Under the pieces are notes generated by a model. The model searched no databases. It was given only the letters and a program-made list of their open reading frames with translations, and was not told the DNA's origin. From Centrapalus pauciflorus (lineage: Eukaryota > Streptophyta > Magnoliopsida > Asterales > Asteraceae), in contig JAANYP010003732.1 of assembly GCA_020465985.1 (NCBI GenBank), forward strand, positions 169,501 through 233,500: a DNA stretch of 64,000 bases, written 5' to 3'. Positions 38,020-50,137 of this stretch are shown here, in pieces. The position numbers and the translations under genes were made by a program. Each line of letters starts with the position of its first letter. Position 1 is the first letter of the stretch.

Positions 38020-38022
<3 letters not shown>
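37382..38022. mobile_element. (TA)n-flanked inverted-repeat element, 641 bp
   Basis: Left GAGGTTCTATTGAGAACTTT and right complement GAGGTTCCATTGAGAACTTT, both continuing TGTGCATCG. Ends are related to the 977-bp element at 19065. A compound (AC)n(TC)n run lies inside at about 37547-37604, and an AGAGATGAACGATATGCATG-type direct repeat at 37645-37795. Confidence 0.75.

Positions 38023-38098
<76 letters not shown>
38023..38098. repeat. (TA)n microsatellite, about 76 bp
   Basis: TA run between adjacent elements. Confidence 0.95.
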
Positions 38099-38102
<4 letters not shown>

Positions 38103-38483
38103 ATGGTTCGAGAGAGTACCACCCAAATGCAGCGCACCAGAAGGTACCACCTTTATAAAAACTTTTTTAAATTTTTTTTTTCATAAACATGTTTTAATTA
38201 ACATTATGAAGATCGTATGTAAATTTCACATACATTCACATATCCTAGCTCCTAAAAAATGATGTGAACACACACTTACATAATTTTGAAGACATGTGAA
38301 CATGCATTTATGTGATGTGTGTTTTCATGCACTTAGAGTGTTCAGATTTGCGTGAAATTCACATATGATCTGTGTAATGTTAATTAGAACATGTAAATGA
38401 AAAAAAATTTCAAAAAAATTACTTTTAAGGGTGGTACCTTCTGGTGCGCTGCATTAGAGGTGGTACTCACTTGAACCTAAATC
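38099..38483 (+). mobile_element. (TA)n-flanked MITE, GAATATGGTTCGAG family, complete copy
   Basis: Left GAATATGGTTCGAGAGAGTA and right complement GATTTAGGTTCAAGTGAGTA. Just inside, AGCGCACCAGAAGGTACCAC occurs on the left and its near complement on the right, extending the inverted repeat. Related truncated copies lie at 8908-9172 and 30185-30270. Ends resemble the family at 20168, so the two are probably sister families. Confidence 0.75.
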
Positions 38484-38501
38484 TATATATATATATATAT
38501 A

Positions 38502-38950
38502 GATTTGGGTTCAAATGAGTACCACTAGTTTTGCGGAGTACCGGAGGTACCTCGCTTAAAATCATTTTTTTTGAAATTTTTTTTCATAATCATGTTTAAA
38601 TTAATAATATAAGACTACTTGAAGAAAATCACACATAAACACACACTAGAACTATGTGAAACGTGTGTGTTCACATGTGTGTTCACATGATATGTACTGT
38701 TGTGAATGTGTGTTCACAACTAAGCATGTTCACATGAATTTTTTCACGTTCACATGACTTTTTAGATGATAGAAAGTGTAAATGTATATAATTTTTTACG
38801 AATAGCCTTATATTATTTGTATCTAAATGAATATGAAAAAAAATTCAAAAAAAAAAACTTTTTTCCGGAGCAAGTTCACATCTGAAGCCCGTGTGTTCAC
38901 AGGTACTCACGGTACTCTGCATTTTTTAGGTACTCACACGAACCATATTC
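38502..38950 (-). mobile_element. (TA)n-flanked MITE, GAATATGGTTCG family, copy 3 (inverted)
   Basis: Inverse of 20168-20604: starts GATTTGGGTTCAAATGAGTA and ends with the complement of GAATATGGTTCGTGTGAGTA. It is separated from both neighbours only by short TA runs of about 20 bp. Confidence 0.8.
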
Positions 38951-38974
38951 TATATATATATATATATATATATA

Positions 38975-39585
38975 GATTGAGGTTCTATGGGGCACCATAT
39001 GCATCGGGAACCAAATGAGAACCAAAAATGCATTGCTTGTTTACAAAGGGTGCATTAAGGGCATTTTGGGATTGCTTAATAATATATTGTTTAATTATAA
39101 AATTTGATTTAATATTTATCATTTATAAATAAAATGATCAACCACCTTCCCATAAATTCACGTTTAAATTTCGAAATGCATCACGATTTTGGTGATGCAT
39201 AATGATGGAACAAAAACGAGGATGAATATGGCCGAAATGCATCACGATTTTGGTGATGCATAATGATGGAACAAAGACGAGGATGAATATGGTCGAAATA
39301 GATCATGTTTGAAATTGAATTGGATGAAGATGCATCGTGTTTGAAGACGAATCCAATAAATTGGATGAAGATGCATCATGTTTGTTTAGATTCGGATAGA
39401 ATATTTTCTGAATTAAAGCATCTTCCGATTTTGCCCTTCCGTGCGCGATAAGTTATGCACCCGTGCACACATTTTCAAGTTAATTACCCTTTTGCCACTA
39501 CAATCTGAACCATTAAAATTTAAGATCTAACGGTGCATACAGGTTCCCAAAGTGTACAATGCATACAGGTGCCCCATAGAACCTG

Positions 39586-39589
<4 letters not shown>
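38975..39589 (-). mobile_element. (TA)n-flanked element, inverted copy of 30312-30931
   Basis: Starts GATTGAGGTTCTATGGGGCA and ends with GGTGCCCCATAGAACCTG, i.e. the reverse orientation of the 620-bp element. The interior tracks it closely, including the paired GGATGAATATGG blocks. A TA run follows to about 39637. Confidence 0.8.
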
Positions 39590-39637
<48 letters not shown>

Positions 39638-39642
<5 letters not shown>

Positions 39643-40386
39643 ATGCATATGTGCGGAAAGATCCATTAATTTTAATTTTATTTTTTAGAGTTTGAGACCC
39701 TGTAGTAGTGGTCTGGTCATACGCATGGCAACTTTGGTCCCCCATTACTTATTTGTCATGAATTATAACTTTAAAATATATTACTTTTTTATTCCAAGAT
39801 ATGATTAGAACCATACCACCACCACCACTCATCTGTATAAAACGATCGAACGAATCCAGGGTTTACAATGACATCACTCACACGTTATGATGACGTACGT
39901 ATATATAATGTTCCTAAAACCGTAGTAATATATTAAACTAAACTGGCCGGAGGTCGAGTGCTTATATACGAGTTAAGCTAGCTTGAATTCGACTTGAATA
40001 TAGCAATCTTGTCATTCTTAGCCTAGCTCGATCCCCAAATTAAGCTTGAAAACATATAATGTTTATCAGCCATGTAAACGTTTCGAACTTTTTATCAAAT
40101 GACTCAACCGATCTTTAGTTATATCAACTAAGACTTTTATGAAATTCGAGATTGTGGCAAATACCAAAAAGTAACTCAAATCATGACTATCATGAAATTC
40201 AAGCTATATTCAAGTGTTTAATTTCTCAACATTTTGAAAGCTCGTCAAACTCAAATTTTTCCTAAGTGTGAGACTAGCTCAAACTCAACTCATTTAAAGT
40301 GATATATCATGCATTCTAAACTTGTGCCTAAAGAAAATCTAATAGACAATTAATTAGCATTCTAAATATAGACAATTATCCTGATG
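39638..40386. other. Intergenic sequence, nothing recognised
   Basis: Mixed AT-rich DNA without a supportable frame, repeat end or RNA gene. Confidence 0.4.
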
Positions 40387-40396
40387 TATATAATAT

Positions 40397-40601
40397 GGGG
40401 TGAGTTCAATGGAAAACCTATATGAATCGGAAAACTCGGGAACCACTTTATAGTCATTGGATCAGGTAATGCATCATGCAGAAAGTCAATGCACTACGCG
40501 GGAATTTGATGAATCACGCGGGAATTGTGATGCATTTGTGGTGGTGCATGGAGGTTTTTCAAGATTTTCCGATGCATGTTAGTTTTCCATCGAACTCCCT
40601 C
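40397..40601 (+). mobile_element. Short GATGCAT-type MITE with 10-bp target duplication
   Basis: Ends pair as GAGTTCAATGGAAAACC (left) and GAGTTCGATGGAAAACT (right complement), both leading to ATCGGAAAA. Ten identical bases, TATATAATAT, flank it at 40387-40396 and 40602-40611. Its sequence is related, inverted, to 18706-18895. This is the second copy that reveals a 10-bp duplication. Confidence 0.85.
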
Positions 40602-41028
40602 TATATAATATCATCTAAATTAAGTTTCCATAAAGTATTTACATTAACCTTGCTAGCTTGTTAAAATAATGAGAGACTTTTATATATACATAAAAAAACA
40701 TAAAAAAAGAAAGGAATTAAGCATGCTCAAGATGCAATTATTCAATATATTCTTTAGAGCATATATATTTTGATCACATATGATATTAGTATTAGACGAT
40801 TATATATATATATATGAATTTGACCCTAAATAAAAGAGTACTGCAAAGGAATAATAATGGAAACTTAAACACAATGTATATTTCAAACAAAAACAAACGA
40901 AACTCGATCTTGAAGGTATAAGCCATGAAATTAGGCAATCGGTTATGGTATAATTAGATGTTTTTGGTTGCATATATATGATTGAAGAGAGAGAGCTACG
41001 ATTGATGTCGATTCTCAAAGAAATTAAA

Positions 41029-41915
41029 TCAGGCCAGCCTATGTGTTCTTTGCCTCTTAACATAACTAGTCCCGATCGAAGAATCATCATTTTCGTCTGT
41101 TTTCTCAATCACTGCCTTGAGTGCTTCTTCAATCATGCTGATCCAATTATTGACCATTTGTTCATTATCATCACTACCACTCGACGAATGATATACATCT
41201 TCTCCCGTTACAAACAGAACATTCTTCACACGTCTTCCTAAAGTTGTGATCTCCGCTTTTAGGGTTCGTAGTCGAAGCATTTTCAAAGTCTTGATTAGGT
41301 CTGGCAATAGATCCGAACGGTCCTCGCAACATAACGATGCTCTGATCACGATCCTACCTTCTTCATCAGATGTGTTATGTATGGTGAGCTCGTTTATCTC
41401 AGTGGGGACGGGACATTGTTCGGCTATGACCAAAGTTTGACGCTTGAGCTCCTTAACATGTTGTATCACTTCAGCAAGTAATGAAGCCTTGTCCGTCTAA
41501 CAAATGTTACACCAACCATATATGTATATTAACAAATAACAAACAAACTTTTGTTAAACCAAGCATCCAACCTTAGAAATCTTGAAGTTCTACTCCATGT
41601 ACGTAATATATATGAAAATAAGCAATCAATTAAACAGTAATAAAAACACTTATCCCGGCATATTGCAACTTTTTGTTTAAAGTAAAAATGTTAGACCATT
41701 TTGAAAATCACTAGTATGAACAAATGTATATAAATAATGTGTATATATGTGCGACTATAAAAAAGAAATGTTGGGTCGCTTTTTATGCCGATATATTGAC
41801 TATGACTTTGTTTATTTACCTTTAATCATTAAGATGTTATTATTTCTTTCTATAACTTCTTAATAATTTTAATAAAAAAGTAAACACATCAATTTAAGTA
41901 AGAATCCTTTATCAT

Positions 41916-41980
<65 letters not shown>

Positions 41981-42023
41981 AGGAGAGAGAGAGAGAGAGG
42001 AGAGAGAGAGAGGAGAGAGAAAG

Positions 42024-42055
<32 letters not shown>

Positions 42056-42113
42056 GAGAGAGAAGAGAGAGAGAGAAAGAGAGTGAGTGAGTAGAGTGGA
42101 GGAGAGAGAGAGA

Positions 42114-42159
<46 letters not shown>

Positions 42160-44416
42160 GTGAGTGAGTGAGTGAGTGAGTGAGTGAGTGAGTGTGTGTG
42201 TGTGTGTGTGTGTAGGATAGGGAAATTAAAATTTTGGTAATAAATATATGCTATATATCTTCATATAACAATTACTCTTGAAGGATTTGAATTTATTAAA
42301 TCAATCAATTAATGAGCAATGTTGAAGGTTTCAAGCTCGTTTGTCTCCGAAGTGTCGAGACCATGAGTGATCGAGGGGTTGTTTGTTTATGTTGATTAAT
42401 GCAATAGATAATGTCTTATTTGAGCAGCCATATCAACATGTTTGTTTGTGACTTATTTGATTAAGCAGATCGAAACTCTCAGTCAGACCATTGATTAAGT
42501 AAGAAATCAATGCTTTTCACATTCAGTTCTCGATCATTTGTTCCTCAAATATCATATCCCTCCCTAATGACCTAAACTACCCATCGCTACTCACTGGTTC
42601 TCACCTCCAATGCCACCACCTCTTTTTTTTTTTTTTTTTTTTCATGGGTTTTCAAATGGCAATTAAAACTGTGATTAGCTAGCTAGGTAAGGGTTTTAAG
42701 AGGAATGGAGGATAAAGTTAGGATTTTGTGAAGAAATTGAATAGTCGTTCTAAGTGAATTGACTTAGAATCCTGTTTTTCTGGTAGGGAGAATAAAGAGA
42801 TATGAAGAGAAAGATCGTTTTCAATGGGGAGAGAAGAGATCAATAGATCATTGATGCCGTATCGACTGGCATTCTCTCCATCATTTGATTTGTGTATATT
42901 TATTTAGGTTTTCTTTTCCACTAGCTTCTATTTTTAGAAAATGAATAATGTTGCAGGTTCTGTTGAACTACTCAAAAAATCTTTCTTTTTTCTGATTTTC
43001 GCATCTCTCTCCTATGGTGTATATTTATTTACATGGGTTTTTGAGAAAATGAGTAGTGTTAGAGGTTTGGTTATTATGGTAAATTGAAAAGAAATTATTT
43101 TTCGAATAACACTTTATTTTAAGAAAATAGTTGCTGCTGGTACATTTACAGTTATTTTTGTTTTCAAAAGTTTTATTAAATAAAAAGATAATTCGGTAAT
43201 TTTATTTTATTCGAAGAATTTATTCGACACATAAAAAAAACAAACATAGCTTTTATCCAGACGGTCAACTTAATTCAAACAGATAACTTAATATAGACAA
43301 AACTTTTTGAGTGTCCTATTTAAAATCACGTTGTATAGTTTCATTTTGTAGTTTTTTCTGTTTACATTTTTTTTGAAAAATATTTAAAAAAGTCCCTAAC
43401 AACTATTTGGATGTAGAAAATATTGGTGTATATATTTAGTTTAATTGTACGTTTAGATTGGTTTTTATGTTATACAATGTGTCTAGCGCTTAACTCTAAT
43501 GAATTAACTTTGCAAACGATCGAGGAAAATACTGCATATATAATCCATTTATTTTTCTGACAATAACTTTCTAATTTTAAGAATTTTTTCTATGTTCATA
43601 TGATCATATTTTAAAAGATTTATAAGATATTAAAAAACTTTAGGACTTTCTTAAGATATTGTAATTGCGATATTATTTGTATATTCAATTAGTTAATTAT
43701 TTGTGGACATTATTATATGAAAACTTTTACATCATGGATTAGCGGTCCAACAATGGTGAAAGTTGTGATAAGTCTAGCTAGCTATGTATTATAGATATAT
43801 TAGTGAATTGTAGAAGTTAATTTGAACAATGAAAATTTTGGACATTTATCGATCATCCCATGTTTTCATTTAATAGTGTTAATTAAGTTATATATGTTGT
43901 AGAAACTAGAAACCAGTCAGCTTTTAGTGAACTTAATTTCTAATTAATTAAAGAAAAACAAGAGATCGATCCATCGAGAAAAGGACTTACTTTGGTGGTG
44001 TTGGGAAGTAAGCTGCGAAGCTTCGTAAGATGATTATTGATTCGTTCTCTCCGTCTTCGTTCAGCCTCGCTGTGGCTTTTAGACGCGGCTGCAGCTTTAG
44101 CATCCACCATCTCTTGAGCACTCATCTTATTATCAGCCTGGATCCCGTATGGCCGGTCGGATTCGTTAATCTCAACCCCCTGAAACCGTTGGCATGAAGA
44201 TGTAGTAGTACTATTACCTTGATCATATGCAAACTGAAAACCATCAACCACCCGCTTAAACAACCCACTGTGGGACGAGGAAGATGAAGATGAAGATGAA
44301 GGAAAGAGAAAGGGATGGTGGTCTCCGGCAGGGCATGGAAGAAGACGGTTGAAGGTGGTGGTGTGGTGGTCGAATGGTGGAGGTAGACTTTGCCATGAAG
44401 ATGGATGATGATGCAT
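41029..44416 (-). CDS. bHLH transcription factor of the bHLH30/bHLH32 (AIG1)-like group
   Basis: Two exons, 44416-43991 and 41496-41029, join in phase 0 after an ACC-AAA/GTAAGT donor to give 297 aa. The N-terminal third is His-, Pro- and Ser-rich (nine Ser at about 40-48). MSAQEMVDAKAAAASKSHSE at 98-117 leads into the basic region with the E-box-reading His115, Glu119 and Arg123 (HSEAERRRRERIN); the helix-loop-helix runs to about 165 (TDKASLLAEVIQHVKELKRQ). Residues 189-240 (IVIRASLCCEDRSDLLPDLI and KAEITTLGRRVKNVLFV) look like the ACT-like C-terminal domain of this group. It is expected to bind E-box/G-box DNA as a dimer in the nucleus. The 2,494-bp intron carries a long GA-rich tract. Which paralogue it matches is uncertain. 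Confidence 0.93.
41925..42214. repeat. Compound GA/GAGT/GT microsatellite inside the bHLH intron
   Basis: A short CA run leads into about 230 bp of GA with scattered interruptions, then about 45 bp of GAGT units, then a GT run. It lies within the only intron of the bHLH gene, so its pyrimidine complement is in the transcript. Confidence 0.95.
42373..43252. mobile_element. Possible transposon in the bHLH intron
   Basis: AGGGGTTGTTTGTTTATG at the left and AAAGCTATGTTTGTTT (complement of the right end) could be terminal repeats like those at 14348 and 33778. The pairing is short and no duplication was confirmed. The interior includes a T tract at about 42625-42642. Confidence 0.3.
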
Positions 44417-44518
44417 GGTGGTTCGAAGGATCGATCGATCGAGTTGTGATGTTGATGGAAGTGGAAGTGGAAGTGGAAGTGAACGTGCGCGCAGGTAGTG
44501 TTCTTAGATGAGCAATCG

Positions 44519-44520
<2 letters not shown>

Positions 44521-44551
<31 letters not shown>
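44521..44551. repeat. (TA)n run about 105 bp upstream of the bHLH start
   Basis: A TA run of about 31 bp in the presumed 5' leader or core promoter of the minus-strand bHLH gene. Just beyond it lie a GTGGAA tandem (about 44458-44480) and GGATCGATCGATCG. Length variation here could affect the promoter; that is inference. Confidence 0.7.
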
Positions 44552-45886
44552 CCCAAGGTTTGAGTATATATGGATTGCATGTGTTTATAAAGAAGAAAGT
44601 GTGAAAACAAAGAGAATTTGGATGATAGTGAGGGCAGGAGGGTTGATAAAATAAAAGTACATACTAGAAGCAATTTTTTCCCTGTCCTTTTTTTATTTTT
44701 ATAATCAGAAAATATTGATTAGAAATATAAAAATTAAATTAAAAAATAAATATATTGAATAATTTTATTATAGCATAATTCAATAAAAAAAAATTAGAAT
44801 AAAAAGAAGCCCCATCAGAAATATAATAATAAGAGTCTCTTAATTTCAGATGTTAAGGCGTTCTCTTAATTTCATATGTTAATATCTCTTCTTAATTTCA
44901 GACGTGATTTTCAGAATTCAGAAATTTAAACTCTTAAATAACACTCACATGTTTGGTCTCAAAATTACCCATTTTCTTGCATTCCAAATAAATGGGCCCA
45001 ACCAAAACAGATTTCCACAATTCCACATGATGGCCCAACACTAATCTTATTTATTTACAACCTATAAATATTAGTGAGTGGCTTGGTATTCAAAATTAAA
45101 ATGAACTTCATTCTTTACATTTTTACCGCCAAAAGAACTTATTAAGAAAGTTTTCATCACTTTATATTATTAAAGTATCATTTTAATTTTATAAGATAAA
45201 GTTATCCAAGCTTACAAATAAAAAAGTAATACTTTAAAAACTTAAATATGTATTATAATTATTATTTTTTTTTTTTGACAATTTACCAAAACATCAAATC
45301 ATAAGTTAAAATTAAAATAATAAAAATCTAAAACATATAGACGTAATTCTTTGACTTTTATCAATAAGTAATGAAGGGGGTAATTGAAGCTTGTTTGATT
45401 AATTTTAAAAGACTAATAATTGAATTGACCATATGATTATAACTTTATATGCTTAGTCACAAAATCTTTTAAATTCATTCACTTCAATGAAAGGATGTAA
45501 TCCTTTAATTACTTAATTAATTTTGTAATTTAATTACAATGAAAGATAAATCCATTGACTTGTACGCTAATTGGTGACCTTTTGGTTGGGCTCCTGATAA
45601 ATTTGTATTTGGAAAAAAAAAATACAATGAAAAATATAACAAAGTTGAAAAAATAAATGAATGCAATAAAGTTTTAATGGTTAAAATAAAACGTTTTCAA
45701 TAATGAAAGGGTTGAATTTAACATAATTTGAACACGAGTGGCAGTACTAATTGCACGCCCCAAAACCCTTGAAGAGTGAATACCCACCCTGGTAATAATT
45801 TTGTCTGGGTGTTAAAAAAGTGAGATGAAAAAGGGATTTTCTTGGAAATTTAAAGACAAAAGAATTAAAATATAAAAAATACTCTG
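44552..45886. other. bHLH promoter region and AT-rich intergenic sequence
   Basis: No gene was seen. About 44830-44940 is a fragment of the MITE family at 26206 (TCTTAATTTCAGA words). Confidence 0.35.
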
Positions 45887-46184
45887 TTGCGTTTGGTTCG
45901 TGAATTTCCTGAGATTTACTGAGATTTGCATTTAAAATACTGTGTTTGGTTCACAGATTTCAGTAAGGATTTAAAATCCTAAGATTTCAAAATTCCCTTC
46001 CTTCTTTGTAATTAAAAAACACAACCTCCTCCCTAAAATTTTAAATCCCAGTTAGTTTGCATTATTTAGATTAGCAAATTTTTTCTATGAGATAATGCAG
46101 ATTATTTGACAAAATCATGTCAAATGCAAATGCTGCATAATGCAAATTCCAGAGAAAAAAAAAATTGTGAACCAAACGCCCCTA
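45887..46184. mobile_element. MITE with GCGTTTGGTTC ends
   Basis: Left TTGCGTTTGGTTCGTGAA and right complement GGGGCGTTTGGTTCACAA form an inverted repeat over a unit of about 298 bp. Related GTTTGGTTCACA words occur inside. Target duplication not resolved; no coding capacity. Confidence 0.55.
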
Positions 46185-47108
46185 GCATTTTTTGTATAGA
46201 TCGTTTATTGTGACAATCTTTACTTACGCAAATTTTGTTCATTAGTTATTCATTAATCGCTATTGAAAAATAATATAATATTTAATGTGACAATATTTTT
46301 TTTATAACATGTATTTATACTGGATATTGTAAATTTGAAATGATCTCAAGAATACCATAAACAATATTAATCTAATAATTAAAGTTGTGATAAATAAATA
46401 AAAAAAAATTATATAATTTCTTCGGTGGGTAGGAAAAGGGTTGCATGAGCAAAAAATGAGATGAGAAACTTGAGGTCAAAAGCACTAAGTAGTAAAGTAG
46501 TAATGAAAACTCCACCATAATCATGATTTACAAGCATGAAGCATGTGCATGCATGCCCTCTAAATAAATAATGCAAAACGTCATTTTATATTGAAAAACT
46601 AAATCATTGTCTATACTAAGTAAACGACACGAGATAACTCGTGAGTTATTCGGGATCGACTCGTAAAAAACTCAAAATCGAATCGATCGAGCTCGAGCTC
46701 GAGCTATTCGAGTATTAAAATAGTCTATTTGATAGGCTCGCTATTTTATCGAGTCTAAGTTTACATGTTTACATTTTTACCTTTCAACTTCGTAATATTA
46801 TATTTTATCACTATTATATAAATCAAACTGTATAATCCTAAACCTAAAATTACATTATTATATTTTTATCATTCTTTCTTGTTGTTGAAAATAAAATTAG
46901 ATTGAATATTTTGTATTTATATTTCGATTTATTTTATCCTGAATTTAATCGAGCCGAACTCGGTAGTATCAAGTAGTTTATCAAGTCAAGCTCGAGTTTC
47001 AAAACTAAGACTCGATCGAACTCGAGTCAAGTTTCGAGCTCGAGCTTGGTAATACTCGATTTGACTCGGTTCGATTACACCCCTAGCAACCCCTCTATAA
47101 TGAGGGCA
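46185..47108. other. Intergenic; degenerate CTCGAGCTCG-rich repeat at 46625-47090
   Basis: The segment has inverted groups of CGAGCTCGAGC-type words and ends TTACACCCCTAGC, like a hAT-type right end, but the left end could not be placed. Confidence 0.35.
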
Positions 47109-47117
47109 TACACAACC

Positions 47118-47651
47118 AATGTTGCCAAGATCGAGATCTTACCTAGAATTGTTTTCGTCTCTGCAAGATCGGGATCGTAGAATCGGATTGGGATCGTAAG
47201 ATCCTACCACAAATCATTAATTTTTAATTTTTTTCTAGGTACTGTAATGTGTGATTTTATATTATAAATTAGTTATACAACACTTCTAGAAAAAGAAAAA
47301 TATTTATACAACAAACAGGGAAACAACGTACATTCATAATTAAAATATTTATGGTCATCCAAAAAAAATTCAACCAATCATACATCCTATAATTTGACTA
47401 GCTATCCTAATGGATAAAATGATTAGATCTAGATAAAAGTTTGGATTGAATCGGTAAACGATTCCATGGTAACCTGGTTAAAAGAGTCCGAACCAAGTAA
47501 AAGATAAGATCGGATCGGTGATCGATCCTACGAACGATCTCGCTATCCTACGTCCGATCTTGTTATAAAACGATCCTACACCGATCCTGCTCGAAATCAC
47601 TTGGTAGGATCGTAGGATCGATCGATCGATCCTACGATCTTAACAACCATG
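47118..47651. mobile_element. GATCGTAGGATCG-rich element with 9-bp target duplication
   Basis: Left AATGTTGCCAAGATCG and right complement CATGGTTGTTAAGATCG. TACACAACC occurs on both sides (47109-47117 and 47652-47660), a 9-bp duplication as in Mutator-like elements. The interior is a series of GATCGTAGGATCG, GATCCTACGATC and related palindromic words. No protein. Confidence 0.65.
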
Positions 47652-47660
47652 TACACAACC

Positions 47661-48116
47661 CCCACTCTTGGCAAAAGTGACATTAAACACAGTGTGAAAT
47701 GACAAAAGAATGACAAATGTGATGTGATGCTGATGTGACGACAATAAAGAGGTGGCAAAAGTGACACCACTTTTTTTCACCTAAGAACATCAAAATAGGT
47801 GTTAAAAGCTTGTATACGTTTGGTAAAATAAGAGTTTTTAAGTCAAATAAGCTACCTAATTTGATTGGAGTGTGATGTATATAATTTGCGTTGCATTTCT
47901 CCTTCTTGGAGACTTTGTCTTGGACTTTTATTTTTTTGGTATTTTTGTGTCTGTTTCATAAAATTTGATTTGCATGAATAAATCATAATGTATGAAAACA
48001 TGTTTCTAGAAAAAAAAAAAACCCCAAACCAATTATATTCTGTTCGATGTTTTCTATCACCTTGTCAAACCGATACATCATTTTAAAGAAGTTCAAATTA
48101 AGATTAAATTTAACTT
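47661..48116. other. AT-rich intergenic sequence
   Basis: No supportable gene or repeat end. Confidence 0.4.
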
Positions 48117-48214
48117 CTTTTTTTTTTAAACGTCAAACTAACTTAGTTTCATCATCTAAATACAAATTTGCTTCCAACGGGAGTCGAACCCGTGAGGTCG
48201 TGACCTCACACTTA
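48117..48214 (-). mobile_element. tRNA-derived SINE, copy 3 (short)
   Basis: Minus-strand B box GGGTTCGACTCC (48180-48191) after GTCACGACCTCAC, with an A tail seen as a plus-strand T run at about 48118-48127. Shares the body of the copies near 29010 and 35312. Confidence 0.6.
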
Positions 48215-48253
48215 GGTGGTGTTTGGATTGAATGAATTTAATGTAGGAATAGT

Positions 48254-48907
48254 GTGCCCGATACCAATTATAAAATATAAGAAATGTATTAGGAATTACA
48301 ATTCAAGAAATGAAATTACAATACACGGAAATAAATAAAATACGGAAATAAAAAATTACAAGTAAAGTAAATAACGGTACTGAAAATAAATTACAATACG
48401 GAAAAGAAGGCTGAGTCTCGTGTTAGACACGATTTCCTTAAAACAGATTCGAAGTCTGTTTCCCAAGGTACAGCAGCCAAAGCAGCGTGTACTGCCGGAG
48501 GTAACCAACTTGCCTGAAAAAATCACGTGAATTGAAGGTGATCTTCGTTCTTGGAAGCAGCAACGTCTTGCCGTTAAAGTGCAAAATCTTTCAAATATCT
48601 CAAGTGCTTAAAAACCGTATTTGGTGAGTTGAATCTCCTATTATTTTATAGGAAATTTGGAGATGAAACAACAAAATTAATCATCTTTATAATTACAAAA
48701 ACCGTTTTGTAATACTCCATTATTACAAGGTTTATTGTCAATTAATCATGAGTAATTATGTGTTGAAACCAAATAGAAACAGCTCATTAAATCAGTCAGC
48801 CGCTGATTTAATTATCAGTTCTGAACAGGTTAGCCGAAGCCTCAATCTGACCCAAACAGCTTGAGTCTCACGCTGCTGACCAGCTTGAGAAAGCCTGTTC
48901 AAGGACA
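48254..48907 (-). mobile_element. LTR-like remnant with primer-binding-site-like end
   Basis: On the minus strand the unit begins TGTCCTTGAACAGGC at 48907, has a TATA-like TCCTATAAAATAATAG near 48650, and passes near its end into TTGGTATCGGGCAC (48254-48267), close to the TGGTATCAGAGC primer site used by many plant retrotransposons. No second LTR or polyprotein is visible, so this would be a truncated copy. The exact LTR end is unclear. Confidence 0.45.
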
Positions 48908-49512
48908 TCTAAAATCTAAATAAACAAACGGACACTAAGTTTTGGTTTTTTATTAAAAGCAAAACAAATAATTATCATTCAACTTGATGGATCCAAACCA
49001 AAAAAGACAATCAAATTAAATGCAAGGACTATCGTACATCTATTTTCAAGTACGAAAGCAATTCAAAACAAAAATAATGAACCTTCAAAATAGGAACCAG
49101 CCTTTAGGATTAACAACCAAATCATTCCAATTAAATTCTCTTTAATTTGAATCAATTTACTTCCTTCATCAGTGGCCACCATTAGGTTAATATACTTTAA
49201 AAATAAAGCAAATTAATCTTGATTCTAAAAAATATAAATAATTAATTAATATTCATGCTGAGACGATGGATCACTGTTTGTGAAGACGATGTTTAAACGA
49301 TGGATAACTGTTTAGTTCGATGCAGAGAGGCAGCAAAAGTAATACGTAAATTGTGTTCTACGAGTTACATCTTAACATTCTACAATTGTCTCCTACGAAT
49401 TACATCTTAAGAAAACGAGTTATTACATCATCATCTGAAACATTATCAGATAATTTTTTTTTCTAAAATAAAAATGCAACTAATAATCTAAATGGTTTAT
49501 TATAAAAAAAAT
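48908..49512. other. AT-rich intergenic sequence
   Basis: No gene seen. A small local repeat (GACGATGGATCACTGTTTGTG and a diverged second copy) lies at about 49262-49315. Confidence 0.35.
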
Positions 49513-49775
49513 CAACATGTTTTCACGTTTTTTGCATTTTCGTCTCTCAATGTTATTTTTTTCCATAAAAAACCGTAAGTTTTTTTTTTATTTGTGGTTT
49601 AGTGAAATTTAGACATTAGACCCCGGTTATAATTTGTGAACCGGGTTTTAAAAATTAAAAAACCGGTTTCTAATGTCCAAATTTCACTAAACCAAAAATA
49701 AAAATTAACTTGAGGACTTTTATGGAAAAAAATAACATGTAGGGAAGAAAACGCAAAAATCATGCAAACATGTTG
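49513..49775. mobile_element. Fold-back MITE with ~115-bp arms
   Basis: Left arm CAACATGTTTTCACG... and right-arm complement CAACATGTTTGCATG... stay aligned through CATGTTATTTTTTTCCATAA-like and GGTTTAGTGAAATTT blocks to about 49625. Almost the whole 263 bp can form one hairpin. No coding capacity. Confidence 0.7.
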
Positions 49776-50137
49776 GTTTCTTTCATAATAAACTCTAATC
49801 TAAATATTAAAACAATAAACAACAAATAATAAACACGTAAGTTACAATGTAACAAACAATAGAAGCATAAAACATAATTTTCCAAATATCTAAAACAACG
49901 AACAATAAACAAGTAAAGTAACAAGGTAACAAACAAAAAAATAAACATATAAACATCATGTGCAGCATGTAGTCATATAAAAAATAGAAAAGGACAAAAG
50001 ACAGAGTTTACTCAGATCAAGCTAGTGCTAGTCGGTTCCAATTCTCAATCCAAAGAGAACGAGAGAGGGTGAGACAGGGGCGGGGCGGACTGAATCACCA
50101 TTGTTCCTTCAATTCCGCCTCCTTCTTTCTTTAGGTT

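Noticed and set aside
40978..41241. 87-codon plus-strand frame
   Set aside because: Antisense to bHLH exon 2 and its 3' end; no domain.
44122..44673. 183-codon minus-strand frame
   Set aside because: It overlaps bHLH exon 1 in another frame, crosses a TA run and lacks any domain; the bHLH frame is clearly the real one.
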